From: Alkalibacillus haloalkaliphilus
GTDB taxonomy: Bacteria > Bacillota > Bacilli > Bacillales > Alkalibacillaceae
Reading direction: 5' to 3'
NCBI RefSeq assembly: GCF_007991275.1
Contig: NZ_BJYA01000015.1
Coordinates: 78,568 to 142,567 of the forward strand
DNA: 64,000 bases
In this document: piece by piece, positions 10,002 through 18,766 of the stretch
How positions within the stretch are numbered: position 1 is the stretch's first letter
Layout: every line of letters begins with the position of its first letter
The notes under the pieces: model-generated
Databases searched by the model: none
What the model saw: the letters and a program-made list of their open reading frames with translations, nothing else
Told to the model about the DNA's origin: nothing
Made by a program: the position numbers and the translations under genes

Positions 10002-11159
10002 ATTAAAAGATTGTCTTATCGGGGAATTGTTGAAGTTGTTGTAAAAGGTGGACAAGTTGAATCATATCTTAATAATTTGATTGAAGATGGAGTTAAGATC
10101 GAACAGATTAAGAGGATAGATGAACAAACAGTCAAGATGAATGTTGATTATTTAGCAATACCTTACTTGAAAGCGAAGAGAAAACATTACGGGTGTAAAA
10201 TAAAATTTAATAACCGTTTAGGTATACCAACAATGTATAGTAAACGTAAGAAATGGTTGCCACCTCTAATTGGTGTTGTTTTGTCGTTTTTATTTATTTT
10301 ATTGTTATCAAATGTTGTTTGGAACATTACAGTGGAAGGTGGAAGTCCAGAGACTCGTTATGAAGTTAACCAGTTGTTAGATACATTAGGATTAAAAGAA
10401 GGCAATTGGGTTCAAAATATGGAGGACATTAGTACAATCGAAAGAGAAATCATGAATAGTATAGATGAGGTTTCGTATGTTGGAATTAGCAAAAGTGGCA
10501 GTTCTTATAATATCTTAATTGAAGAATCAGAAACGATGGAGCAAAATGTTAATCGTGATCCAACTAATTTAGTGGCGAGTAAAGCTGGTACAGTTGAATC
10601 GATGTTTATTGTTAATGGACGACCAGTCGTTCAAATTAATGATTTTGTCGAAAAAGGTGATCTATTAGTTACAGGAGAATTAGATGAGGATGGCGAAGTA
10701 CTAACATATGCTGAAGGTGAAGTTATCGCTGAAGTATGGTATGAAGTAAATGTGGAAGTAGATTTCTCCCAATACTTACTCGCTTTAACTCCTGATGCAA
10801 CAAAACGTTATTCTGTATCACTATTTAATTCATTTGAATGGATGCCAAGAGGGGCTGGAGACCGTCGATTACTATTGTCACAAGACCGTCCAATTTATTT
10901 TCTGAATTGGGAGTTACCTATTAGCTTCCATGAACATTATTTTTATACTGAAGAAGAAGCGGTTAGCGAAGTAGACCTAGATAATCATATTAACCAAGCT
11001 GTAGAAGAGCAGCTAAAAAGGCAACTCGGTCAATCTGTTGACGTCACATATCAAAAAGTTTTGCACGAGGATAGGTACAGTGATAAAGTTAAATTAGAAA
11101 TGTTTGTTAAAGTTTTAGAAGATATTACTGAAGAACAAATAATCGACCAAGGAGATTGA
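10002..11159 (+). CDS. yqfD: Sporulation protein YqfD, probable ATT start
   Basis: Membrane-anchored sporulation protein of the YqfD family. It has a cytoplasmic N-terminal region, one membrane helix (about residues 86-106: PPLIGVVLSFLFILLL) and a large extracytoplasmic domain. The only in-frame conventional start near the 5' end is TTG at 10011, but that lies about 16 bases from the site GAGGGGGAG (9987-9995). ATT at 10002 lies six bases from that site and restores an MKRLSYRG-type N-terminus similar to B. subtilis YqfD. I therefore use ATT (385 aa), with TTG 10011 as the alternative. It is followed directly by phoH. Confidence 0.85.
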   Translation: MKRLSYRGIVEVVVKGGQVESYLNNLIEDGVKIEQIKRIDEQTVKMNVDYLAIPYLKAKRKHYGCKIKFNNRLGIPTMYSKRKKWLPPLIGVVLSFLFILLLSNVVWNITVEGGSPETRYEVNQLLDTLGLKEGNWVQNMEDISTIEREIMNSIDEVSYVGISKSGSSYNILIEESETMEQNVNRDPTNLVASKAGTVESMFIVNGRPVVQINDFVEKGDLLVTGELDEDGEVLTYAEGEVIAEVWYEVNVEVDFSQYLLALTPDATKRYSVSLFNSFEWMPRGAGDRRLLLSQDRPIYFLNWELPISFHEHYFYTEEEAVSEVDLDNHINQAVEEQLKRQLGQSVDVTYQKVLHEDRYSDKVKLEMFVKVLEDITEEQIIDQGD

Positions 11160-11162
11160 TTT

Positions 11163-12116
11163 ATGCAAGCAGGAAAGCAAACAATTAATTTACATCTTGA
11201 AGATCATAATGATACGTTAAACTTGTTTGGAACAAATGATCGTCACATTAGACAAATTGAAGAATTTTTGCCCGTTAAAATTATTACACGTGGTGGACAA
11301 ATTAAAATAGAAGGTAAACAAGAAGATATTGAGCTAGTCCATGAACTACTACAAAAAGTATTGAAAGTAATCAAAAAAGGTATTACGGTTACTGAACGCG
11401 ATATTGTATATGGTATTGAGTTAGCTAGAACAGATAAATTAGAACAGTTTGAGACTTTGTTTGAAGATGAGATTACGAAAAACCAAAATGGTAAGCCGAT
11501 AAGAGTCAAAACTTTAGGACAACGAGATTATGTTGCTGCAATTAAAGCAAATGACTTAGTGTTCGGAGTCGGACCTGCTGGAACTGGTAAAACATATTTG
11601 GCTGTAGTAATGGCAGCGAAAGCTTTAAGAAATGGTGAAGTAAAACGGTTAATTTTAACTCGCCCTGCAGTTGAAGCTGGTGAAAGTTTAGGGTTTTTAC
11701 CTGGAGACCTTAAGGAAAAGGTAGATCCGTATTTACGTCCACTTTATGACGCCTTACATGATGTGATTGGTACTGAACATACTGCAAGATTAATGGAGCG
11801 AGGTACAATAGAGATTGCACCATTAGCGTATATGCGTGGTCGAACATTAGATGATGCTTTTGTGATCTTAGATGAAGCGCAAAATACTACACCAGAACAA
11901 ATTAAGATGTTCTTAACAAGATTAGGTTTTGGGTCAAAAATGGTTGTTACAGGTGATATAACACAAATAGATTTACCTAAAGGTGTAAAATCAGGCCTTA
12001 AAGTGACTGAAGAGAAGTTAGGCGGAGTAAGAGGTATATCATTTAATTACCTTAAGGGATCTGATGTTGTAAGACACCCATTAGTACAACGTATTATTGA
12101 TGCTTACGAAGAGTAA
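11163..12116 (+). CDS. phoH: PhoH-like ATPase
   Basis: Cytoplasmic ATPase of the PhoH family. The 317 residues carry an N-terminal KH-like segment and a P-loop domain with Walker A GPAGTGKT (about 137-144) and Walker B ILDEAQN. In Firmicutes it lies with ybeY and is thought to act in RNA metabolism, but the exact substrate is unknown. ATG 11163 lies three bases after the yqfD stop, with the ribosome site AAGGAG inside the yqfD end. Confidence 0.93.
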   Translation: MQAGKQTINLHLEDHNDTLNLFGTNDRHIRQIEEFLPVKIITRGGQIKIEGKQEDIELVHELLQKVLKVIKKGITVTERDIVYGIELARTDKLEQFETLFEDEITKNQNGKPIRVKTLGQRDYVAAIKANDLVFGVGPAGTGKTYLAVVMAAKALRNGEVKRLILTRPAVEAGESLGFLPGDLKEKVDPYLRPLYDALHDVIGTEHTARLMERGTIEIAPLAYMRGRTLDDAFVILDEAQNTTPEQIKMFLTRLGFGSKMVVTGDITQIDLPKGVKSGLKVTEEKLGGVRGISFNYLKGSDVVRHPLVQRIIDAYEE

Positions 12117-12142
12117 ATTATTTAGTACTGGGGAATAAAGGT

Positions 12143-13591
12143 ATGGGGAATCGCAAACGGACACAACACTCGTCCTCTAAAAGTTCTAATTTTAATGTAA
12201 TAGTAACAGCATTAGTTGCTCCTCTATTTCTAATGGCAATTGTATTCATCTATTACTTACAAGGACATGCAACTGAACATGAATTGATGGTCACTTGTTT
12301 AATAGCTGTTCTTTTGATTGTTATAGTGTCGTTAGAGATAAGTCACTACAAAGAATGGACAAGGAATATGTCTTTAGCCAATACTTTGTTAAGTGGTGGA
12401 ATGGTACTGTTAATGGGAGCAATTTATGCTTTTGGACCAAATATAGAAACGCTTTATTATCTAATACCTATAGCAGCACATGCGGTTTTAATTACTTATT
12501 TAGTTCATGAGCGTTTTGCACTAGTCTCTTCGGTGTTGATGGCTATTATTGGTGCAAACTTACTTACGTTATCAAGTGATTTTAATCAATTTGTCTTTGT
12601 GTTTATTTACTTTTTATTTTCCCAATGGTTTGCGATCTTTTTGTACGACTTCATAACAGATCGTATTTCATTGTTTAAGACGTCTCTTCCATTAATAGTT
12701 TTACATATTGCGATTGTGATCACTTTTGAAGTGAGAAGCTTTGATGATCTTATTTCGATTGATACAGTGATTGCGATTGCGTTTGCCGTCTTATCAATAT
12801 TTGTTTCAGCCGTTTTAATATTAGGTCTCTTTCCTTTATTTGAAGCCGGATTAAACTTGTTAACTGAATCGAAGTTGTTAAGTTTAGCAAATCCTAATCA
12901 TCCATTATTAAAGCAAATATTAGTCGAATCACCTGGCACTTACCATCACAGCGTTATGGTAGCGAATTTAAGTGAATCGGCTTGTGAAGCGATTGGTGCA
13001 AATGGATTATTAGCTCGAGTTGCTGCTTATTATCATGACATAGGAAAGTCTTTTCAACCGCATTATTTTATTGAAAATCAACAAAATATAAGTAATCCGC
13101 ATGATGAACTAGATCCTAAAGTAAGTGCTGAAATAATATTAAAGCATCCATACGAAGGAGCGGCTATTTTACGTGAGTATGGATTACCAGATGAGATAAT
13201 TGATATGACTGAGCAACATCATGGGACAACGTTATTAAAGTATTTTTATTATCAAGAAAAAGAGAAAGACCCAGATGTTAGAGAAGGACAATTTAGATAC
13301 AAGGGGCCAATTCCACAGTCTAAAGAGTCAGCTGTAATTAACATTTGTGATTCTGTTGAAGCCGCTGTAAGATCAAAGTCCAACCCAACTCTAGAAGAAA
13401 TTAGACAAGTCGTAAGAGCAATTATCCATGATCGTTTAACAGATGGTCAGTTAGATGACAGTCAACTAACTTTAAAAGATTTACGAGTCATAGAGGAATC
13501 AATCTGTGATATGCTAAATGGTATATTTCATTCACGTATAGAGTATCCAGATTTAAAAGAAAGTCAACCTGCCAGGGAGGATTCATCATGA
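12143..13591 (+). CDS. pgpH: c-di-AMP phosphodiesterase PgpH, form lacking the extracytoplasmic domain
   Basis: HD-type phosphodiesterase that degrades cyclic di-AMP. This 482-residue product keeps the membrane part (eight predicted helices, about residues 19-240) and the cytoplasmic HD domain (about 255-475), including AYYHDIGK with HD at 298-299, and HHGTT. Family members such as B. subtilis YqfF are about 711 residues, with a roughly 230-residue extracytoplasmic 7TMR-HDED domain between helix 1 and helix 2. Here those helices are joined by a short loop (GHATEHE). phoH ends 26 bases upstream, so no hidden 5' part exists. GTG/ATG start choice: ATG 12143 after GGGGAATAAAGGT. It overlaps ybeY by four bases. 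Confidence 0.92.
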   Translation: MGNRKRTQHSSSKSSNFNVIVTALVAPLFLMAIVFIYYLQGHATEHELMVTCLIAVLLIVIVSLEISHYKEWTRNMSLANTLLSGGMVLLMGAIYAFGPNIETLYYLIPIAAHAVLITYLVHERFALVSSVLMAIIGANLLTLSSDFNQFVFVFIYFLFSQWFAIFLYDFITDRISLFKTSLPLIVLHIAIVITFEVRSFDDLISIDTVIAIAFAVLSIFVSAVLILGLFPLFEAGLNLLTESKLLSLANPNHPLLKQILVESPGTYHHSVMVANLSESACEAIGANGLLARVAAYYHDIGKSFQPHYFIENQQNISNPHDELDPKVSAEIILKHPYEGAAILREYGLPDEIIDMTEQHHGTTLLKYFYYQEKEKDPDVREGQFRYKGPIPQSKESAVINICDSVEAAVRSKSNPTLEEIRQVVRAIIHDRLTDGQLDDSQLTLKDLRVIEESICDMLNGIFHSRIEYPDLKESQPAREDSS

Positions 13592-14061
13592 ATATCGATT
13601 TAGTGGACGAAACGAACCATCTATCAACTGAACAATTGAGCATCGTCAATGATGTTTTACATTTTGCTGCAGAACAACAATCAGTTGAGAGTGAAGCGGA
13701 AATGTCTGTAACGTTTGTATCAGATGAAGATATTAAAAGTATTAATCGTGATTATCGTGGAAAAGACGCCCCAACTGATGTCATTTCTTTTGCATTAGAG
13801 GAGCAAGGTGAAGATGAATTAGAAGTAATTGGTGAAGGGTTGCCTCTTCACTTAGGTGATATAGTTATATCTGTAGACCGTGCATTCGAACAGGCTGATG
13901 AGTATGGTCATTCTAATAATCGGGAGTTAGCTTTTTTAGCAGTTCATGGTTTGCTCCACTTATTAGGTTATGATCATGAATCTGAAGATGACGAAAAAGT
14001 TATGTTTGAGAAACAAGAAAAGATTTTACAAAAGTTTGGACTAACCCGCAATGAAAAATGA
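13588..14061 (+). CDS. ybeY: Endoribonuclease YbeY
   Basis: Metal-dependent single-strand endoribonuclease for 16S rRNA 3'-end maturation and ribosome quality control. The 157 residues include the zinc motif HGLLHLLGYDHE (H-x3-H-x5-H), IVISVDRAFEQA and the PTDVISFAL segment. ATG 13588 overlaps the pgpH stop and follows GGGAGG. The dgkA start lies inside its 3' end, so the three genes are translationally coupled. Confidence 0.95.
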   Translation: MNIDLVDETNHLSTEQLSIVNDVLHFAAEQQSVESEAEMSVTFVSDEDIKSINRDYRGKDAPTDVISFALEEQGEDELEVIGEGLPLHLGDIVISVDRAFEQADEYGHSNNRELAFLAVHGLLHLLGYDHESEDDEKVMFEKQEKILQKFGLTRNEK

Positions 14062-14410
14062 TCGGGTAGGGTTTAAGTATGCTATTGCGGGAGTTTATGC
14101 CGCACTAAAAACTGAGCATAATATAAAAATACACTTTATTATTATGTTCATGACATTGTTTGCAGGTCTACTGTTAGGTTTAACAAGAATTGAATGGTTA
14201 TTTGTATTATTGGCTATAGGGCTTGTATTAGCTTTAGAACTAATTAATACAGTCGTGGAGTTAATAACAGATGTTTTATTTGAAGGAAAACATGAAACGG
14301 CAAAATTAATTAAAGACATTAGTGCTGCTGCTGTATTAGTAGCAGCTACATTTGCTGCTTTAGTTGGTATGATTATTTTCTTACCCAAGCTTTTAGAAAT
14401 TTTGATCTAA
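14051..14410 (+). CDS. dgkA: Undecaprenol/diacylglycerol kinase
   Basis: Small trimeric integral-membrane kinase. The Gram-positive version phosphorylates undecaprenol for recycling of the cell-wall lipid carrier. The 119-residue product has three membrane helices and the family signature ELINTVVE, with KDISAAAVLVAA downstream. ATG 14051 lies within the ybeY end (11-base overlap). In B. subtilis cdd follows; here a terminator follows, then era. Confidence 0.92.
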   Translation: MKNDRVGFKYAIAGVYAALKTEHNIKIHFIIMFMTLFAGLLLGLTRIEWLFVLLAIGLVLALELINTVVELITDVLFEGKHETAKLIKDISAAAVLVAATFAALVGMIIFLPKLLEILI

Positions 14411-14446
14411 ACTCGCAAGGCATTGTGCGAGTTTATTTATATTTTT
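14409..14446 (+). terminator. Terminator after dgkA
   Basis: An eight-base stem (14410-14417 with 14426-14433) with an eight-base loop is followed by a T-rich tail. It ends the yqfC-to-dgkA operon. Confidence 0.75.
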
Positions 14447-14558
14447 AGGCTGTACATGCTTTTTTAAATTAAGATCTAAAACATTTGTCGATTATGTGAA
14501 TTTTTATTATTTTTATAGTACACTAAACTTACTAGCAACGAATAGGAGAGCAAAATAA

Positions 14559-15464
14559 ATGACAGAACAGTTTCATTCAGGTTTTATTGCAATAGTTGGA
14601 CGACCAAATGTAGGAAAGTCAACGTTTATGAATCGAGTAATTGGAGAAAAAATCGCGATTATGAGTGATAAACCACAAACAACTCGTAACAAAATTCAAG
14701 GTGTACTCACAACTGATGATGCACAATTCATATTTATAGATACACCAGGTATTCATAAACCTAAGCATCGACTAGGAGACTTTATGAATAGATCAGCAAT
14801 TAACACATTAAATGAAGTCGATGTTATTATGTTCATGGTTAACGCTGATGAGGGGTATGGAAAAGGCGAAGAATTTATCATTGAAAAATTAAAAGACGTA
14901 AAAAATCCAGTTGTATTAGTCATTAATAAGATTGATCAAGTTCATCCTGATGAACTATTACCAATCATTGATACTTATCGTGAAAAGATGGACTTCAATG
15001 ACATTGTTCCAATCTCTGCACTTGAAGGTAACAATACAGACAGCCTTTTAAGTGTACTATCTGAGAAACTACCTGAAGGGCCGCAATACTATCCAGAAGA
15101 TCAAATTACCGATCACCCAGAGCGCTTTATAATTAGTGAATTAGTTAGAGAGAAAGTGCTACACCATACACATGAAGAAATTCCACATTCGATCGCTGTT
15201 GTCATCGATTCAATTCGATCTCGAGATGATAAAGATATAATAGATGTTCAAGCGACAATAATTGTGGAACGTAATTCTCAAAAAGGGATTATTATAGGCA
15301 AACAAGGAAAAATGTTAAAGCAAGTCGGTTCCGAAGCCAGAGAGGATATAGAAGCTTTATTAGGATCAGGGGTCTTTTTAGAGTTATGGGTAAAAGTACA
15401 AAAGGATTGGCGTAATCGGGCCTTTCACCTGCGCGATTATGGTTACAAAGAGGATGACTACTAG
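14559..15464 (+). CDS. era: GTPase Era
   Basis: GTPase that binds 16S rRNA and assists 30S assembly. The 301 residues comprise a GTPase domain with G1 GRPNVGKS (about 13-20), G3 DTPG and G4 NKID, followed by a C-terminal KH domain ([14 protein letters not shown]). ATG 14559 follows AGGAGAG. It stands in its usual place after ybeY-dgkA and before yqzL-recO. The cdd gene found between dgkA and era in B. subtilis is missing. Confidence 0.97.
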   Translation: MTEQFHSGFIAIVGRPNVGKSTFMNRVIGEKIAIMSDKPQTTRNKIQGVLTTDDAQFIFIDTPGIHKPKHRLGDFMNRSAINTLNEVDVIMFMVNADEGYGKGEEFIIEKLKDVKNPVVLVINKIDQVHPDELLPIIDTYREKMDFNDIVPISALEGNNTDSLLSVLSEKLPEGPQYYPEDQITDHPERFIISELVREKVLHHTHEEIPHSIAVVIDSIRSRDDKDIIDVQATIIVERNSQKGIIIGKQGKMLKQVGSEAREDIEALLGSGVFLELWVKVQKDWRNRAFHLRDYGYKEDDY

Positions 15465-15575
15465 AAATGCAAGTATTTTAAAATGGTAATTATTTAAACT
15501 TATGAACTGTTTCATTTAGGTGAAAATAAGATTAAGGTTTTTCAGTTAAAATAAAGCTGAAAGGTGGAGAATATG

Positions 15576-15707
15576 ATGTTTAACATTCCATGGAAAGTAT
15601 TTGAGAAGACAGGTAATGTTGAAGCATATTTATTAATGAAACAGGTAGAGGATCTAAAGGAAAATCATAAGGAAGAGCGATTCACGACCTTAAACCCCAA
15701 AACATAA
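15576..15707 (+). CDS. yqzL: YqzL family small protein
   Basis: A 43-residue protein between era and recO. It reads MFNIPWKVFEKTGNVEAYLL, which matches the YqzL family pattern (W-x-VF-x-x-TGN-x-x-x-YLL). Two adjacent ATGs exist. I choose 15576 because it lies six bases from GGTGGAG; 15573 would be too close. Function is unknown. It is too short for most ORF cut-offs but is a genuine conserved gene. Confidence 0.85.
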   Translation: MFNIPWKVFEKTGNVEAYLLMKQVEDLKENHKEERFTTLNPKT

Positions 15708-15730
15708 GTAAACGAAAGTGGTGAGGGGCA

Positions 15731-16468
15731 ATGGACCAAATAAATGGAATTATATTAAGAACCCAAGATTATGGTGAAACAAATAAAATTGTAACGCTCT
15801 TAACTGAAGAATATGGCATGCTTAGTGCTGTTGCAAAAGGTGCCAAAAAGTCTAAAAGTCGAATGGCTGCGGTTACGCAGCCATTTATATATGGTCAATA
15901 TGTTGTTTATACCGGTAGAGGGTTAGGGACAATACATCAAGGTGAGACAATTCAAAGTATGAGACATATTAGAGAGGATATATTTAAAACGGCTTATGCT
16001 ACATATATGGGGGAACTTACGACAAAAATACTAACAGAACGTGAACGAAACCGTCCGTTGTTTAGAGAGCTTCTAGAGAGCTTTGAAAGAATGGAAGAAG
16101 ACGTCCCAGAGTTAGCCATTTCTTTAATGTATGAACTTAAATTATATCATGTTGGTGGTTTTGCACCAGTCGTGAACCAATGTGTTAATGGTCATGTCAA
16201 TGATCCGATTGCTGGATTTTCAGTCTCAGAAGGTGGCGTAGTTTGTGAACAATGTCGCCACCGAGCATCAGATGTATTCGTCCTTTCACCAAATGTTTAC
16301 CATGTGTTAAGATTGATGAGCAATAAAAGCCTAACTAAAATTAAAGACGTCTCGATTAAAGATGATACGTTAAATACTATAAAGCAAATATTAGAGCTTT
16401 ACTATGATTATTACGGTGGCATGATGATTAAATCTAAACGTTTTTTAGACCAACTCCACCTATTTTAG
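15731..16468 (+). CDS. recO: DNA repair protein RecO
   Basis: Recombination mediator that loads RecA and anneals single strands in the RecFOR pathway. The 245 residues carry an N-terminal OB fold (INGIILRTQDYGE) and a C-terminal helical domain with a zinc-finger-like set (CVNGH and CEQCRH). ATG 15731 follows GGTGAGGGG. In B. subtilis glyQ-glyS follow recO; here ccpN follows after 123 bases. Confidence 0.95.
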   Translation: MDQINGIILRTQDYGETNKIVTLLTEEYGMLSAVAKGAKKSKSRMAAVTQPFIYGQYVVYTGRGLGTIHQGETIQSMRHIREDIFKTAYATYMGELTTKILTERERNRPLFRELLESFERMEEDVPELAISLMYELKLYHVGGFAPVVNQCVNGHVNDPIAGFSVSEGGVVCEQCRHRASDVFVLSPNVYHVLRLMSNKSLTKIKDVSIKDDTLNTIKQILELYYDYYGGMMIKSKRFLDQLHLF

Positions 16469-16520
16469 TGGGAATTGCTATTAGATAGTGTGACTAATTA
16501 ATGAAAAAAGACATTCTATA

Positions 16521-16550
16521 TTTTCAAAAATCACCTAAATAGTATATAAT
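16521..16550 (+). promoter_or_regulatory. Candidate promoter of ccpN
   Basis: TATAAT at 16545-16550 lies 18 bases after TTTTCA (16521-16526). The -10 is perfect and the -35 weak. It sits about 40 bases upstream of the ccpN ATG. Confidence 0.4.
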
Positions 16551-16591
16551 AAATGCGATAAGTATGACGTTATTAAAGGTGGTGAAAGGCA

Positions 16592-17221
16592 ATGGACTTG
16601 ACTCACCGTCAAGAGCAAATTTTAGAAATTGTCAAAGAACATGGACCGATCACGGGAGAAAAAATAGCAGATGAATTAAATTTAACTAGAGCGACATTAA
16701 GGCCAGACTTAGCGATTTTAACTATGGCTGGATTTTTAGATGCAAGGCCAAGGGTTGGTTATTTTTATACAGGTAAAACAGGTAGTGAACTGCTGACTGA
16801 TAAAATTAAAAAGTTATCAGTTAGGGATTATCATTCGGTACCCGTTGTTGTAAATGATCAAGCAAATGCATATGACGCAATTACTACGATGTTTTTAGAA
16901 GATGTAGGTACTCTGTTCGTCGTGGACCAACATGGTATTTTAGTTGGAGTGCTGTCACGTAAAGACTTATTAAGAACAAGTATGGGGCAACAAGACTTAA
17001 CGGAAGTACCGGTACATATTATAATGACTCGATTACCAAAAATTAAAATATGTCAAAAAGATGACTTGCTAATTGATGCAAGTATTAAGTTGATTGAAAA
17101 CCAAATTGATGCACTCCCTGTTGTTCAAGAGAGTGATAAAGGGTTAGAAGTCATTGGACGATTAACGAAAACGAATATAACGAAAGCCTTCGTAGAACTA
17201 GTCAAAAATGAAGACGTTTAA
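16592..17221 (+). CDS. ccpN: Transcriptional repressor CcpN (HTH plus CBS domains)
   Basis: Repressor of gluconeogenic genes in Bacillus. The 209 residues have an N-terminal winged-helix domain (about 1-60: [20 protein letters not shown]) and a tandem CBS pair (about 80-205), which in homologues senses adenine nucleotides. ATG 16592 follows AAAGGTGGTGAAAGG. It pairs with yqfL 14 bases downstream, as in B. subtilis, where YqfL modulates CcpN activity. Confidence 0.93.
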   Translation: MDLTHRQEQILEIVKEHGPITGEKIADELNLTRATLRPDLAILTMAGFLDARPRVGYFYTGKTGSELLTDKIKKLSVRDYHSVPVVVNDQANAYDAITTMFLEDVGTLFVVDQHGILVGVLSRKDLLRTSMGQQDLTEVPVHIIMTRLPKIKICQKDDLLIDASIKLIENQIDALPVVQESDKGLEVIGRLTKTNITKAFVELVKNEDV

Positions 17222-17235
17222 AAGGGGGATTTATT

Positions 17236-18036
17236 ATGCACCCACAAACTTTTTACATCATTTCAGATTCTGTTGGTGAAACAGCTGAGTTAATGGTAAA
17301 AGCAGCATTAAGCCAATTCGTTGACTCTAATGTACAAATACAAAGAGTTCCGTATGTAGACGATTTCGAAACATTAGAGGAAGCAGTTTATACGGCTAAA
17401 GAAAATAACAGTTTATTAGCGTATACGTTAGTTAAACCAGAGTATCGGCAAAGGATAGAAACGTTATCTGCTGAATTAGGGATAGTGGCATTAGATTTAT
17501 TAGGACCGTTAATCGAAAATATAACAAACTATCTTGGTCAAGATCCTGTTTTAAAACCTGGTTTAGTTCACAAATTGGATGAAGATTATTATAAAAGAAT
17601 TGAAGCAATTGAATTTGCTGTTAAATACGACGATGGTCGAGATGCAAAAGGAATCTTAAAAGCTGATTTAGTATTAATTGGTGTATCACGTACATCTAAA
17701 ACGCCACTTTCACAATTCCTTGCTCATAAGAAGTTGAAGGTCGCAAATGTACCTATAGTTCCAGAAGTAGAACCACCGGAAGAGTTATTCCAAGTACACC
17801 CGAATAAGTGTATCGGTTTAAATATCAGTTCAGAAAAGCTGAATCATATACGAACTGAACGTTTAAAATCATTAGGGCTAGATGGATCAGCAAATTATGC
17901 ACAAACTGAACGAATTAAAGAGGAAATCGATTATTTCAACAAAGTAGTAGACAAAATTGGTTGTAAAACAATCGATGTTTCTACAAAGGCTGTTGAAGAA
18001 ACTGCGAACGCTATTTTAAATACAGTGAAGAAGTGA
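17236..18036 (+). CDS. yqfL: PPDK regulatory protein family (kinase-pyrophosphorylase)
   Basis: DUF299/PSRP family. Characterised members phosphorylate and dephosphorylate pyruvate phosphate dikinase; the B. subtilis homologue acts as a positive effector of CcpN. The 266 residues include [13 protein letters not shown] at the N-terminus and the P-loop-like [11 protein letters not shown] (about 155-165). ATG 17236 follows AAAGGGGG. A strong terminator-like hairpin and the noncoding element follow. In B. subtilis yqxD lies between yqfL and dnaG; it is absent here. Confidence 0.93.
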   Translation: MHPQTFYIISDSVGETAELMVKAALSQFVDSNVQIQRVPYVDDFETLEEAVYTAKENNSLLAYTLVKPEYRQRIETLSAELGIVALDLLGPLIENITNYLGQDPVLKPGLVHKLDEDYYKRIEAIEFAVKYDDGRDAKGILKADLVLIGVSRTSKTPLSQFLAHKKLKVANVPIVPEVEPPEELFQVHPNKCIGLNISSEKLNHIRTERLKSLGLDGSANYAQTERIKEEIDYFNKVVDKIGCKTIDVSTKAVEETANAILNTVKK

Positions 18037-18042
18037 CTCGAA

Positions 18043-18454
18043 AAAAAAGGTTGGGACAGAAATAATTGTTAATACAAAAAACCCGAACGAAATCACTTTT
18101 GACTTCGTTCGGGTTTATCTTTTTAGCTCCGCTCCATCAAAATGCTTCGCTTTTACCCACAGGGCACAAGTGCAACATCTGCTCAAGCTTCCTACGGTCG
18201 CTTGTCGCAGTGTTTTCTTTGCAGGGGCGGCTGTGAGCCAAGCTACAACTTCGAGTAACTTCCTTGTGCTTTGCACCGAGGAAGCCTGCTTCAAAGCTTA
18301 GCTAGAAGACGCAGGTGCATCCCAGGGTCTCACCCTGGCCTTTGCTCCCACAGGAGTCTACGCATTTTGATTCCGCTAAGTGACTGCTAAACTAGGCTGA
18401 TTGGCCAATTTGTTCGTGTTTCATTACACTCCAAAACCCTTAGTCTCAACCTCT
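18043..18454. repeat. Nested inverted-repeat intergenic element (about 410 bp)
   Basis: Noncoding and visibly richer in G+C than its surroundings. Outer arms: GGTTGGGACA at 18049-18058 and, inverted, 18442-18451 (GGTTGAGACT on the other strand). Inner arms: ATCAAAATGC at 18136-18145 and its perfect inverse at 18362-18371, each flanked by TTAGC. Internal hairpins lie at 18079-18116, 18259-18284 and 18322-18338. The minus strand carries CTCCTGTGGGAGC and CCCTGTGGG, like dispersed intergenic repeats I recall from Bacillaceae genomes. It has no open frame of note and no transposase. It occupies the place of yqxD. Confidence 0.7.
18079..18120 (+). terminator. Terminator after yqfL, inside the intergenic element
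   Basis: A 13-bp perfect stem (18079-18091 with 18104-18116) is flanked by A residues upstream and T residues downstream, so it could work in both directions. It is also the first internal hairpin of the repeat element. Confidence 0.8.
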
Positions 18455-18579
18455 TTTACATGACCCACAAATAAAAGCTAGTTGTATCGAAAATATTGTA
18501 GTTGAAAACATCTAACTAACATAATAAACTGTAATATTGTCGAAAACTGTTTTAATTCACGACAAATTCAAACAAACTA

Positions 18580-18609
18580 TTAGCATAAAAGCTAATTTTA
18601 GGTTATAAT
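18580..18609 (+). promoter_or_regulatory. AT-rich leader with candidate dnaG-sigA promoter
   Basis: The stretch 18455-18766 is AT-rich and noncoding. The best promoter candidate is TTAGCA (18580-18585), 18 bases, TATAAT (18604-18609), about 160 bases before dnaG. Other -10-like words occur, so several start sites are possible, as known for the B. subtilis sigA operon. Confidence 0.4.
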
Positions 18610-18766
18610 TCATATTTGTGATGAAATTTCAGTAATTGTCTAAACTAATGTTTAATTAGTTTCTCTTACATGAAAAAAACAACTTATGTAATAACTTATA
18701 TAAAAATGTCGATTATTGAAGGGATTTATATTCTTTTATCGAATATCAAATAATATGGTGATGTAT

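Noticed and set aside
12143..13591. Frameshift or assembly break as the reason for the short PgpH
   Set aside because: phoH ends 26 bases upstream, the ATG has a ribosome site, and helix 1 is present; only the internal domain is missing, which a frameshift cannot produce.
18043..18454. Insertion sequence or transposon
   Set aside because: No open frame of transposase size and no target-site duplication that I could identify.
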